The position numbers and the translations under genes are program-made. The notes below the pieces were generated by a model. The model was not told where the DNA came from. It worked only from the letters and a program-made list of their open reading frames with translations, and ran no database searches. Below are positions 31,754 through 40,320 of a DNA stretch of 64,000 nucleotides, in pieces. The number at the start of each line of letters is the position of its first letter. Positions within the stretch are counted from its first letter, which is position 1. Source of the DNA: an uncultured Lachnospiraceae bacterium (GTDB taxonomy: Bacteria; Bacillota; Clostridia; Lachnospirales; Lachnospiraceae); NCBI GenBank assembly GCA_910586315.1, contig CAJUIP010000006.1:1-64000 (forward strand), in the 5' to 3' direction.

Positions 31754-34312
31754 ATGGGGAGCAGTCAGAAGAAGGATCCAATAACCAGGTTCCTGATGTA
31801 CAGCCTTATGGGGCTTTTGTTTTTCAGCATCATTGTTTTCAGCCTGTTGGGAATTTATATGAATCTGGAGAGCAGAAAAACCATTTATGAGGTTGGAGAG
31901 ATCTACATGTCCGGAATGAATGAACAGATGGCCAGGCACTTTGAAAATGTCATCAAGCTGCGCTTTGAACAGGTTCATGGCCTTGTTTCCGTTGTTCCGT
32001 CCAAAAGCGGTAAAGCAGAAGATTTATATGAGGAACTTGTTTACAGAGCGCAGGTCAGAGAATTTGACTACTTAGCCCTTTGTTCTGCGGATGGAGAATT
32101 TGAAACTCTTTATGGGGAGCCCATACAGCCGCTGAATCCGGAGCCTTTTTTGAAGGCGCTGGTACAGGGGGAACAGAGAGTTGCTGTGGGAACTGACGCA
32201 TCCGGAGATAAAGTGGTATTGTTCGGCGTTGACGCGGATTATCCCCTGCGGAACGGAGAGAAGAGTACCGGTCTCATAGCGGCTGTTCCCCTGGAATATG
32301 TTACGGATTTTCTTTCCCTGGAGGACGCGGGGCAGTTGACGTATTATCACATTATCCGGCCGGATGCCAGCTTTGTGATACAAAATTCCAATATAGAGCT
32401 GTTGGAATTTTGTAATCTGTTACAAAAGCAGATGGGGCCTGACGCAGGGAGCACGATTGCCGATGACAGTGTCAAAGAGTTTAAAGATGCCCTGCGGGCT
32501 AACAGGGGATGCTCTGTGACATATGAAATAGAAGGTGAGGAGCTGCAGATTTGCGGTATGCCATTGCCTTATTCTGAGTGGTATCTGGTGGCGGTCATGC
32601 CGTATGGCACATTGGACGATGTGATTAACAGTCTCAGCGGCCGGCGTATGGTCATGACGCTTCTGGCCTGTGTTTCCGTCCTGCTCATTCAGACATTGAT
32701 TTTTTTCCGGTATTTTTCTATGTCCCGCTCACAGCTTCATGAGCTGGAGGAGGCGCGCCGGTCGGCGTTGGAGGCAAGCAAGGCCAAAAGTGAATTTCTG
32801 GCCAATATGAGTCATGATATCCGTACCCCCATGAATGCGATTGTAGGCATGACTGCCATTGCGGCCGCCCATATGGACAACCGGGAACAGGTACAGAACT
32901 GTCTGAGAAAGATTACGCTGTCCAGCAAACATTTATTGGGACTGATCAACGATGTTTTGGATATGTCGAAGATTGAAAGCGGAAAATTGACCCTGACCGT
33001 CGAACAGATTTCCTTAAAGGAGGTTGTTGAAGGAATTGTCAGCATTATGCAGCCGCAGGTGAAAGCAAAAAGGCAGACCTTTGATATTCATGTGGAAAAT
33101 GTCGTGACGGAAAACGTCTGGTGCGACGGCGTGCGTCTGAATCAGGTTTTGCTGAATATTTTATCCAATGCAACCAAGTATACGCCGGAGGGAGGCTCCA
33201 TACGGCTGTCTCTGTTTGAAGAAAAATCTGAAAAGGGAGACGGATATGTACGGGTTCATATTCATGTAAAGGATAACGGAATTGGAATGTCTTCGGAGTT
33301 CCTGAAAAAGATTTATGAATCTTACAGCCGCGCAGACGGAGCCAGAATCCATAAAACCGAAGGCGCCGGTTTGGGTATGGCCATTACGAAGTACATTGTG
33401 GACGCGATGGAGGGAAACATCGATATCGAAAGCGAGCTTGATAAAGGTACGGAATTCAGGCTTACGTTTGATTTTGAAAAAGCGGACATGGTAGAAATGA
33501 ATATGGTTCTTCCGTCCTGGAATATGCTTGTGGTGGATGACGACGAATTATTATGTAAAACGGCTATGAACACGCTGAAATCTATCGGAATAAACGCAGA
33601 GTGTACATTAAGCGGAGAAAAGGCCATAGAATTAGTGTTGGAACGCCATAAAAGAGGAAACGGATACCAGATTATTCTTCTTGACTGGAAGCTGCCTGGT
33701 ATGAACGGAATCCAGGCTGCGAAGGCAATCCGGCGGGAGTTAGGAGATGACGTGCCGATTTTGCTGATTTCCGCATATGATTGGAGTGAATTTGAAACAG
33801 AGGCTAGGCAGGCGGGAATCAACGGTTTTATTTCCAAGCCGCTGTTTAAGTCGACGCTGTTCCATGCGCTGCGAGAATACATGGGAAGTGAAACCGTTCA
33901 CGACCAGACATCAGACCAGAGCGTTGAGCTGTCCGGACACAGGATTCTGCTTGCGGAGGATAATGAGCTGAACTGGGAGGTCGCTGAAGAGCTGCTGTCT
34001 GACCTTGGGCTGGAGATAGAATGGGCGGAGGACGGCCAGATCTGTCTGGATAAGTTCCAAAAGTCGCCGGAGGGATATTATGACGCGATTCTTATGGACA
34101 TACGGATGCCCAATATGAATGGATATGAGGCCACGGAGGCAATCCGGGCGTTAGACCGTGGGGACGCGGTGTCCGTTCCGATTATTGCCATGAGCGCGGA
34201 TGCCTTTTCGGATGACATACAGCATTGCCATGAGTGCGGCATGAACGCTCATATTGCGAAGCCCATCGATATTGCGGAGGTTTCCCGGCTGCTGAAGAGG
34301 TACCTGATATAA
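31754..34312 (+). CDS. Hybrid sensor histidine kinase with two receiver domains
   Basis: The 852-residue protein starts at 31754 (MGSSQKKDP) after GGGGGGAA; the longer frame to 31709 overlaps the HPt gene. TM1 (FLMYSLMGLLFFSIIVFSLLGIYM), an extracellular sensor of about 250 residues and TM2 (RRMVMTLLACVSVLLIQTLIFF) come first. HisKA follows with phospho-His in NMSHDIRTPMNAI (near 353), HATPase with NILSNATKYTPEGG and DNGIGM...GAGLGMAI, then REC1 with Asp near 643 (LLDWKLPGMNG) and REC2 with Asp near 782 (LMDIRMPNMNG). The sensor ligand is unknown. With the HPt and the REC-HD-GYP-GGDEF protein, it makes a full phosphorelay beside flagellin. Confidence 0.93.
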   Translation: MGSSQKKDPITRFLMYSLMGLLFFSIIVFSLLGIYMNLESRKTIYEVGEIYMSGMNEQMARHFENVIKLRFEQVHGLVSVVPSKSGKAEDLYEELVYRAQVREFDYLALCSADGEFETLYGEPIQPLNPEPFLKALVQGEQRVAVGTDASGDKVVLFGVDADYPLRNGEKSTGLIAAVPLEYVTDFLSLEDAGQLTYYHIIRPDASFVIQNSNIELLEFCNLLQKQMGPDAGSTIADDSVKEFKDALRANRGCSVTYEIEGEELQICGMPLPYSEWYLVAVMPYGTLDDVINSLSGRRMVMTLLACVSVLLIQTLIFFRYFSMSRSQLHELEEARRSALEASKAKSEFLANMSHDIRTPMNAIVGMTAIAAAHMDNREQVQNCLRKITLSSKHLLGLINDVLDMSKIESGKLTLTVEQISLKEVVEGIVSIMQPQVKAKRQTFDIHVENVVTENVWCDGVRLNQVLLNILSNATKYTPEGGSIRLSLFEEKSEKGDGYVRVHIHVKDNGIGMSSEFLKKIYESYSRADGARIHKTEGAGLGMAITKYIVDAMEGNIDIESELDKGTEFRLTFDFEKADMVEMNMVLPSWNMLVVDDDELLCKTAMNTLKSIGINAECTLSGEKAIELVLERHKRGNGYQIILLDWKLPGMNGIQAAKAIRRELGDDVPILLISAYDWSEFETEARQAGINGFISKPLFKSTLFHALREYMGSETVHDQTSDQSVELSGHRILLAEDNELNWEVAEELLSDLGLEIEWAEDGQICLDKFQKSPEGYYDAILMDIRMPNMNGYEATEAIRALDRGDAVSVPIIAMSADAFSDDIQHCHECGMNAHIAKPIDIAEVSRLLKRYLI

Positions 34313-34391
34313 ACGCACATGCCCGCTGACGCAGGCGCCGCCATGCATGAAAGTCGATTGAAAAAAATATTAAAAAAAGTGGAAAAAGTCC

Positions 34392-34418
34392 TTATGGAAA
34401 CGGAAAAGCCGCCGATAT
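34392..34418 (+). promoter_or_regulatory. SigD/sigma-28 promoter of flagellin
   Basis: TTAT (34392-34395), 15 bases, GCCGATAT (34411-34418). It gives a 5' leader of about 115 bases. A small open frame (34319-34510) runs across it and is doubtful. Confidence 0.8.
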
Positions 34419-34540
34419 TATATGATGTAAAGGGAAATAAAATCCCCGTCGACGGTGTTCTGTTAAGGGCCCAACGGAATACCAACGCTGAAACAGGGAA
34501 GTTTCAGTGAAAAACAGTATAAATTCAAGGAGGAAATTTT

Positions 34541-35356
34541 ATGCAGATTCAACACAATATATCAGCAATCAATTCTTACAGAAACTTAGGCGTTAACCAG
34601 AGCGCTCTGAACAAGAACTTAGAGAAACTGTCTTCCGGTTATAAGATTAACCGTGCAGGCGATGACGCTGCCGGTCTTGCTATTTCCGAGCAGATGAGAT
34701 CTCAGATCAATGGTCTTAACCAGGCTGCAGTTAACGCAAACGACGCTATCGGTTTGATTCAGACAGCTGAGGGAGCTCTGACAGAGGTTCACTCCATGCT
34801 TCAGCGTATGGTAACTCTGGCTACCCAGTCCGCAAACGGCACTTACAACTCTGTTGCAAGAAACAACATTCAGGAAGAGTTTAACAAGCTGAATGAAGAG
34901 ATTAACCGTATCGCGAACTACACAGACTTCAACGGTGTTAAGCCGATCGCTGCTACCGCTACTGGTACAATGACATTCCAGATTGGACCGACAGCAGGCG
35001 AGACAATTCTGGTTAATTCCAGTGCAATGGATGCGACAACACTTGGAGTTAAGTCACTTGTTGTAAGTGATCAGACTTCTGCTAATGCCGCTCTTTCTTC
35101 CATCAATACGGCAATTAATACGGTTTCCACGTACCGTGCTCACCTTGGTGCTTCTCAGAACCGTCTGGAGCATACCATCAACAACCTGAAGGTTACTTCT
35201 GAGAATATCACTGCAGCTGAGAGCCGTATCCGTGATACTGATATGGCAGATGAGATTACCGCCTTCACAAAGAACAATGTTCTTTTACAGGCTGCTCAGT
35301 CCATGCTGTCTCAGTCCAATGCCGTTCCGCAGAACGTATTAAGTCTGCTTCGGTAA
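34541..35356 (+). CDS. fliC: Flagellin
   Basis: The 271-residue protein is a short flagellin. It has a conserved N-terminal D0/D1 part (MQIQHNISAINSYRNLG...LEKLSSGYKINRAGDDAAGLAISEQMRSQI), a very small middle region (about 140-190, ATGTMTFQIGPTAGETI) and the C-terminal helix (AAESRIRDTDMADEI...AQSMLSQSNAVPQNVLSLLR). The central, surface-exposed D2/D3 domain is absent, as in Lachnospiraceae flagellins. AAGGAGG precedes the ATG. The codon use is biased, as expected for a highly expressed gene. Confidence 0.97.
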   Translation: MQIQHNISAINSYRNLGVNQSALNKNLEKLSSGYKINRAGDDAAGLAISEQMRSQINGLNQAAVNANDAIGLIQTAEGALTEVHSMLQRMVTLATQSANGTYNSVARNNIQEEFNKLNEEINRIANYTDFNGVKPIAATATGTMTFQIGPTAGETILVNSSAMDATTLGVKSLVVSDQTSANAALSSINTAINTVSTYRAHLGASQNRLEHTINNLKVTSENITAAESRIRDTDMADEITAFTKNNVLLQAAQSMLSQSNAVPQNVLSLLR

Positions 35357-35411
35357 TTAAACTGTACGTATCGTACATGATTTTTGCCCGCCTCATTGCG
35401 GGATAATCGGG

Positions 35412-35450
35412 AAAAGCCATTGAAAGCCAACGCTTTGAATGGCTTTTCTT
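35412..35450 (+). terminator. Flagellin terminator
   Basis: AAAAGCCATTGAAAG and CTTTGAATGGCTTTT form a stem and end in CTTAT. It is symmetric and strong. Confidence 0.85.
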
Positions 35451-35484
35451 ATATCAAATGGAATTGGAACATGGGAGAGCAGAT

Positions 35485-36831
35485 ATGCGTTTGTCACAGT
35501 GCATGATCGTAAAAAATGAGGAGCGCAACATAGAAAAGGCGCTGAGCTGGGGAAAGGGAATTGTCTGGGAGCAGATCGTGGTGGATACGGGAAGCACGGA
35601 CAGGACCGTGGAGCTGGCGGAGAAAATGGGGGCGAAGGTATTTTACTTTCCCTGGCAGGATGATTTTTCGGCGGCAAAAAACTTTGCCATAAGTAAAGCT
35701 TCCGGGGACTGGGTTGCGTTTTTGGATGCGGATGAATATTTCCCTCTTGAGGAAGCAAAAAAGTTGATGCCCCTTTTGGAGCGCTATGACAAAGGGGGAT
35801 ATTATGCTGTGATGACCTCATGGCTCCAGGTACGGGAAGATGAAAGTATTTTTGCCGGGGGAACCCAGGCGAGGCTCTTTAAAAGGATGGAGGGGCTGGT
35901 ATACCGAAACCGGATCCACGAGGAGCTTTCCTTTCAGGGAATGGGAATTACGCCTTATATGGCGGATGCGACAAAATTACTGTCCATCTATCATACAGGG
36001 TACGCAGGCAGCGAGGCTCAGAATGAAAAAAGAGGAGAGCGGAATATCCGGCTGCTTTTGATGGAACTGGAAGACCATCCGAATAATTATCATCTGATGT
36101 GCTATCTGGGGGATTCCTATTTGACAGCGGGCAAGCCGGAGGAGGCCAAGGAATGGTATTATAAGGGCATCGCAGGGATGCCGGAAAATCTGAACAGACA
36201 TGATATTATAAATGCGACGGCCTTCTGGAAACTTATGATTATCCTGATAGATGAAAACGATGAAGAAGCGCTTCTGAAGCTGTATGAAAAGGCAATCCGT
36301 CGTCTGCCGGAGGAAAGCGATTTCGACTTCCTTTTGGGCCGGTTTTACGCGAATAAAAATGAATTTATAAAAGCGGCCTCTCATTTAAAAAGATGTCTCT
36401 CCCTGCTTGAAACATACGGGAATGCCAACAGAGGAATGCTGGTCAGCGGGGACCTTCCGGGAACCTGGGAACTGCTTGCCCTTTGCTGTTACCAGACAGG
36501 GGAGCTGGGGGAATGTGTAAAGTACTGCACCGTCCTTTTAAAAGCGGACCCTTACCGCCCCACCGCCCTGGTGCTGTTTTTGCGGGCCTTTCAAAAAGAA
36601 GGTGGAGACAGCGGAGAAAATGCAAAGGCAGTGGCAGCATTTCTGGAACGTCTGTACCATATGGAGCAGCAGAAAGACCGCCTCCTTCTTTTGCGCGCTG
36701 TTAGAGAGACAGGGTATGATAAGCTTGAAGAACTGATCCGTCAGAAATGCCCTGAGGCAGAGCTTCAGGAGTTTGACAGGGCTATGGCGGAGTATAAGGG
36801 AAAAGCGGAAGAGGCGAAAGAGTTCGAGTAG
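35485..36831 (+). CDS. Family 2 glycosyltransferase with C-terminal TPR repeats
   Basis: The start at 35485 (MRLSQCMIVKNEERNIEKAL) is preceded by GGGAGA; 448 residues. The GT2 catalytic part (1-200) has CMIVKNEE, VDTGSTDRT (nucleotide-sugar binding) and FLDADEYF (the DxD metal motif). The rest (about 210-440) is a set of TPR helices (YNLMCYLGDSYLTAGKPEEAKEW, FLLGRFYANKNEFIKAASHLKRC). This pairing is common in proteins that glycosylate flagellin or other surface proteins. It lies directly after flagellin, which makes flagellin the likely acceptor (inference). Its 3' end is part of the direct repeat that flanks the inserted island. Confidence 0.85.
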   Translation: MRLSQCMIVKNEERNIEKALSWGKGIVWEQIVVDTGSTDRTVELAEKMGAKVFYFPWQDDFSAAKNFAISKASGDWVAFLDADEYFPLEEAKKLMPLLERYDKGGYYAVMTSWLQVREDESIFAGGTQARLFKRMEGLVYRNRIHEELSFQGMGITPYMADATKLLSIYHTGYAGSEAQNEKRGERNIRLLLMELEDHPNNYHLMCYLGDSYLTAGKPEEAKEWYYKGIAGMPENLNRHDIINATAFWKLMIILIDENDEEALLKLYEKAIRRLPEESDFDFLLGRFYANKNEFIKAASHLKRCLSLLETYGNANRGMLVSGDLPGTWELLALCCYQTGELGECVKYCTVLLKADPYRPTALVLFLRAFQKEGGDSGENAKAVAAFLERLYHMEQQKDRLLLLRAVRETGYDKLEELIRQKCPEAELQEFDRAMAEYKGKAEEAKEFE

Positions 36832-36858
36832 TACAAGAGTATATTATTTATTTTGTAT
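36820..36858 (+). repeat. Left direct repeat of the inserted island (att-like)
   Basis: A 39-base sequence spans the last 12 bases of the glycosyltransferase gene and the following DNA. It starts GAGTTCGAGTAGTACAAGAG. The second copy at 39834-39872 differs at one base. Confidence 0.9.
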
Positions 36859-36895
36859 ATAATCCCTGTTTTTGAAAGTTGAATTGGAAAAATGG

Positions 36896-36935
36896 TGCTA
36901 AACCACAGTTTAAAATCTGTGGCTTAGCATCTTTC
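36896..36935 (+). terminator. Hairpin inside the left edge of the island
   Basis: TGCTAAACCACAG and CTGTGGCTTAGCA with an 8-base loop, followed by TCTTTC. It may end glycosyltransferase transcripts after the insertion. Confidence 0.6.
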
Positions 36936-37024
36936 TAATTTCTGCATCAGATAGGAAATAGGATGTAAGAGGCAGTCTGGTTTTTGCCGAAAAAGCACTA
37001 ATAAAGTCAGAGCCCCTTGCCAGA

Positions 37025-37397
37025 TTGATATATTTCCTGTTAGTAGCGCAACATTTTGATATTATTTTCTACTGTCCTTACGACATCCATGAACTTGTAA
37101 CGGAAGAATACCTATCCAAAATCCTCTGGGAATTGAATGAGGAACACAAGGAGCTGCTCTTTCTTTACGCTGTCCGGCTGTTTGGCTCAACAAGGATCGC
37201 TAAAATACGGAATCAAAGCGACCGGAATATCCGTAAGGTGCCATGGCACAATGCTCAAAAAGATAGGGAAAAAGCTGCTCCCTGCACTTTTAGATAAGGC
37301 AGAAAAGAAGCAGCCAATGACCATTTTGGAGAAAGATTTTTTAGAAGAATCTGGAATGGAGATTGATTCAGAGGAAAAGAAATCGTATAATGGATAA
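37025..37397 (+). pseudogene. Sigma-70-like HTH protein of ICE type, frameshifted
   Basis: The first frame reads DIHELVTEEYLSKILWELNEEHKELLFLYAVRLFGSTRIAKIRNQSDRNIRKV. The reading then shifts near 37240 into HGTMLKKIGKKLLPALLDKAEKKQPMTILEKDFLEESG. Joined, these resemble the small sigma-region-4-like proteins common in Firmicute integrative elements. The N-terminus is truncated, with no start codon in good context. Dead copy. Confidence 0.65.
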
Positions 37398-37446
37398 TAT
37401 AAATTGAAGTTATTTGGGTTACAATACATGACGGAGGGTTTTGTAT

Positions 37447-38075
37447 ATGAAGAACCTTTTTGAACGCACCAGTTCTAACTGGGTGCGATATAGTGAATAT
37501 GAATGGAGGGCGGCAGAGGACGGAACTCTGTATCTCACACCCACCAAGACAGCACAGCTGAGTATCTACGATCCGCTGGCAGAGTATCAGAAAATTGTAT
37601 TGGATGCCATCAATATAGGACGCATGGGTTGACAGATAAGCCGATGGCGGTCAACATGAGCTTTCAGCGAGAATATTCAGAACGATATGAATGGATGAAA
37701 CAGCAGTTCATCGACTGGGCGTTTACCTATATTAACAGTTCCCTTTATTATGAGGATTATGATACACTGAACGATGAAACCCGGCAGATGATGCAGCAGA
37801 GCATGGCAGCTTTTGGCGGCATAGCGCCGACTTACCATATCGCCCTGTTGGATAAGCCGACCATCGTTTGGGACTTTCATTCCCTGCTGCTGGGTATACA
37901 GATGATGTTCAGCTTTATGCTGACCGACAGCGAAAACCCGATTAAGCTTTGTAGGCACTGCACCAAAGCCTTTGTTGCAAGCAGACCAAGTGCTGTATTT
38001 TGCAGCCCGCAGTGCAAGAACAAGCATAATGTTTACAAAAGCAGAGCGAGAAAAAATAGATCTGATAGGGAATGA
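37447..38075 (+). pseudogene. DUF6076-like zinc-ribbon protein, frameshifted
   Basis: GGAGGG precedes ATG at 37447 (MKNLFERTSSNWVRYSEYEWRA...). The frame ends at a TGA near 37632. One base away it continues TDKPMAVNMSFQREYSERYEWMKQQFIDWAFTYINSSLYYED, then a helical middle part, then a C-terminal zinc-ribbon-like CRHCTKAF...CSPQCKNKHNVYKSRARKN. The rest of the gene is intact, so the loss is a single-base deletion. It lies next to rhuM on the island. The function is unknown; the Cys/His tail could bind nucleic acid. Confidence 0.7.
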
Positions 38076-38092
38076 TTGGATGGTGATACATA

Positions 38093-39121
38093 ATGGCTGA
38101 AAACAAGAATACAAAATTGCAGATCCGAAACAGCACGGTGGATTTTCTTGTATTTACAAAGGATGCCCACGAGGATGGTATTGAAGTTCGTGTTCAGGAT
38201 CACGATGTATGGCTGACACAAAAAGCGATTGGACAGCTTTTCGATGTAGACAGAAGCGTTGTCACAAAACATTTGAAAAACATCTATGAAAGCGGCGAAT
38301 TGTCCGAGGAATCAACTTGTGCAAATTTTGCACAAGTTGCGGATAACGGAAAAACCTATCAATATAAGTTTTATTCGCTATCTGTCATAATTGCCGTTGG
38401 CTACCGTGTCAACTCCGGCAGGGCAACACAATTCAGGCAATGGGCAACAAAAGTGCTGGATACCTTTGCGAAACAGGGGTATGTTTTAGATAAGAGCAGA
38501 TTGATTAACGGTCAAATTTTCGATGAGGATTATTTTGAACACTTAATTTCTGAGATACAAGAGATTCGAGCCAGTGAGCGCCGTTTCTATCAAAAGATTA
38601 CAGATATCTATGCTACTGCCGTCGATTATTCCTTTGATAGCCAAATCACAAAAGATTTCTTTGCGACGGTACAGAATAAGATGCACTATGCCGTTCACGG
38701 AAATACCGCAGCGGAAGTCATTGTAGCAAGAGCAGACCACACAAAAGAACATATGGGATTAACCTCATGGCGCAACGCTCCTGATGGAAAAATCGTAAAA
38801 GCAGATGTGTCGATTGCAAAGAATTACTTATCTAAGGGTGAAATACAGGAGCTTAACGAGATCGTTACGATGTATTTGGACTATGCTACAAGACAGGCAC
38901 GGCGGCATATTCCCATGACGATGGCAGATTGGGCTTCCAAACTGGATGCATTCCTGCAATTCAACGATGCGGAAGTCTTACAAAACAAGGGTAAAGTCAC
39001 AGCCGCAATCGCAAAAATCTTTGCAGAAAGTGAATTTGAGCAGTACCGTGTCATTCAAGATCATCTGTATCAAAGTGATTTTGACCGTCTTGTTGCCAGC
39101 ACAGAAGAAAAAAACGACTAA
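38093..39121 (+). CDS. rhuM: RhuM family protein
   Basis: The 342-residue protein is intact. Its N-terminal part (VRVQDHDVWLTQKAIGQLFDVDRSVVTKHLKNIYESGEL) resembles a helix-turn-helix. The middle contains YQYKFYSLSVIIAVGYRVNSGRATQFRQWATKVLDTFAKQGYVLDKSRL, the best-conserved RhuM block. A long helical C-terminus follows (EIQEIRASERRFYQKITDIYATAVDYSFDS). RhuM proteins are named from Salmonella pathogenicity island genes and are widespread on mobile DNA, some near toxin-antitoxin loci; the function is unproven. Bases 38313-38339 form a near-perfect 27-base palindrome inside the gene. It is one of the few intact genes on the island. Confidence 0.85.
   Translation: MAENKNTKLQIRNSTVDFLVFTKDAHEDGIEVRVQDHDVWLTQKAIGQLFDVDRSVVTKHLKNIYESGELSEESTCANFAQVADNGKTYQYKFYSLSVIIAVGYRVNSGRATQFRQWATKVLDTFAKQGYVLDKSRLINGQIFDEDYFEHLISEIQEIRASERRFYQKITDIYATAVDYSFDSQITKDFFATVQNKMHYAVHGNTAAEVIVARADHTKEHMGLTSWRNAPDGKIVKADVSIAKNYLSKGEIQELNEIVTMYLDYATRQARRHIPMTMADWASKLDAFLQFNDAEVLQNKGKVTAAIAKIFAESEFEQYRVIQDHLYQSDFDRLVASTEEKND
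38313..38339 (+). repeat. 27-base palindrome inside rhuM
   Basis: CAACTTGTGCAA is mirrored by TTGCACAAGTTG around a 3-base centre; it encodes Thr-Cys-Ala-Asn-Phe-Ala-Gln-Val. The mRNA would fold a strong hairpin at about codon 77. Confidence 0.85.
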
Positions 39122-39148
39122 CGACAGAAAATCCCGTTATCAGCCATA

Positions 39149-39451
39149 TCATTCTATTTGATCTTCCGCTTTGAGTGCTTCGGTTACGCCTTCCTGCTTT
39201 GCCATATCGGAAACGATGTTTTCAATGCGCTCGTTGCAGGCTTGATCGATTTCAACTAAATGCTTGAACAGCGTTCCCTCCAGCACATAGTTGTTGTAGA
39301 GGATTTTACGGTACTCTTTCAGATAGCTGCGGCGCATACGCCCGTATTTGCCTATCTGATATTCGCCATCATCCGGCAAAGTAATGTTGGGAATGAAATA
39401 ATCGCCTACTTGACGGTATGTACCGCCCATTTCTTCAAAAATAGATTTCAT
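39149..39451 (-). CDS. tnpV: TnpV family transposon-encoded protein (C-terminally short)
   Basis: The 100-residue protein begins MKSIFEEMGGTYRQVGDYFIPNITLPDDGEYQIGKYGRMRRSYLKEYRKILYNNYVLEGTLFKHLVEIDQACNERIENIVSDMAKQEGVTEALKAED. This is the conserved TnpV body. Relatives run about 15-20 residues further, so the present copy is truncated at the C-terminus by a stop after EDQIE. TnpV accompanies Tn4451-like mobilisable transposons; its biochemical role is unknown. Confidence 0.8.
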   Translation of the reverse strand: MKSIFEEMGGTYRQVGDYFIPNITLPDDGEYQIGKYGRMRRSYLKEYRKILYNNYVLEGTLFKHLVEIDQACNERIENIVSDMAKQEGVTEALKAEDQIE

Positions 39452-39607
39452 AAAGTTCAGCTCCTTTTTGCGTTGATTTCCAGCGGTTATAAGGCTTTTT
39501 TGACTCCTTTCTTACAACTGCTTTTCAATTTACCACAAATGAGCCGCAGTCATATGTATTAGATGGCAGAAACCACCCTTTACATATTAACTCTTGATTT
39601 GGCATCC

Positions 39608-39709
39608 TATTGGAGTCGGCGAATAGATGATGCAAACTGTATTGTTTATCGGATAGAAGATAATGTGATAAAGATTGTTCAATGCGGTTCTCATTATAGA
39701 GATAAGTAA
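39608..39709 (+). pseudogene. Txe/YoeB-type toxin, C-terminal remnant
   Basis: The 33 codons YWSRRIDDANCIVYRIEDNVIKIVQCGSHYRDK are the end of a YoeB/Txe RNase toxin (the consensus ends SRRI-RLVY-I-CGSHY). The front half and the antitoxin are missing. It is not in frame with any good start. Confidence 0.65.
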
Positions 39710-39833
39710 AAATGGAAATATTTTGGCATCAGAAAATCAGCAAGTCATTATAAATGATGTAATTGATGTAAAAATGGGTGTGCATTTGCATAAAACTTAA
39801 ATAAATAAAGATAAGAACAACAAAGAACATGCC

Positions 39834-39872
39834 GAGTTCGAGTAGTACAAGAGTATATTATTTATTTTATAT
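39834..39872 (+). repeat. Right direct repeat of the inserted island (att-like)
   Basis: The second copy of the 39-base repeat, differing from the left copy by A for G at position 36. Between the repeats the sequence is of island type; outside the right copy a terminator-like hairpin follows. Confidence 0.9.
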
Positions 39873-39873
39873 G

Positions 39874-39903
39874 GCAGGCAGTCTATGAGATTGCCTGTCA
39901 TAT
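39874..39903 (+). terminator. Terminator-like hairpin beyond the right repeat
   Basis: CAGGCA and TGCCTG pair across about 10 bases, with TCATATTTG after. It is likely the native terminator of the glycosyltransferase before the insertion. Confidence 0.5.
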
Positions 39904-40076
39904 TTGCAATCTCTTATTTATATGAAAAGATGTTGGCTATGAAAAACTGGGATATTCCTATTTGGATATGACAATGGACGAACTTGATTTAGAGCTGGGG
40001 ACGTTTAGAAAGTTGAAAAAGAGGGAGACTTCAGGATGATAGTTGTTGCCAGCATTCTTAAAAGAGCAACCGGACT

Positions 40077-40154
40077 TATGACTACATAGCAATGTCTTAT
40101 CGGATGGAGATTGTGGAGGATAAAGATGAAGGCGGTTTTGTGGTAAGAGAATGA
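40077..40154 (+). pseudogene. HicB-like antitoxin, N-terminal remnant
   Basis: The frame YDYIAMSYRMEIVEDKDEGGFVV followed by a stop resembles the start of HicB-type antitoxins (a beta-strand with ME.VEDE.GGFV). The rest of the gene and any HicA partner are gone. Confidence 0.45.
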
Positions 40155-40197
40155 TTGGCAGGCAGTTGTGCGACAAATAAATCCATATTATTAACTA

Positions 40198-40242
40198 AGC
40201 CCATAGCTGTGGGTATGAAACTCATAGCTATGGGTTTTTTAA
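40198..40242. terminator. Intrinsic terminator
   Basis: CCCATAGCTGTGGG and CTCATAGCTATGGG with a 6-base loop, then TTTTTTAA. Strong on the plus strand. It also separates the region from the convergent peptidase gene. Confidence 0.8.
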
Positions 40243-40320
40243 CGTCTTTGTTCGCCTGGGTTGATATAAGCTGTCCCTTTTTACTTTCGCAGGCCTGTTT
40301 AAAACTATGAGAAACACGCT

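Larger units (their letters stand above)
36859..39872. mobile_element. ~3-kb inserted island between 39-bp direct repeats
   Basis: Direct repeats at 36820-36858 and 39834-39872 bracket about 3 kb. The island carries broken ICE-type genes (sigma-like and DUF6076-like), rhuM, tnpV and a toxin remnant. The right copy is followed by a hairpin (39875-39903) that looks like the original terminator of the glycosyltransferase, as expected if the island was inserted at its 3' end. No integrase is present, so it is probably a decayed or mobilisable element. Confidence 0.75.
39904..40320. other. Gene-poor region with gene remnants
   Basis: A short frame DVGYEKLGYSYLDMTMDELDLELGTFRKLKKRETSG (about 39930-40038) has no start or recognised family. 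A HicB-like antitoxin fragment follows at 40077-40154, then a terminator hairpin at 40198-40242. Nothing else is supported. Confidence 0.6.

Noticed and set aside
34319..34510. Small plus-strand frame before flagellin (63 codons)
   Set aside because: It has no ribosome site, overlaps the SigD promoter of fliC and resembles no family I know. It could be a real peptide but the support is too weak.
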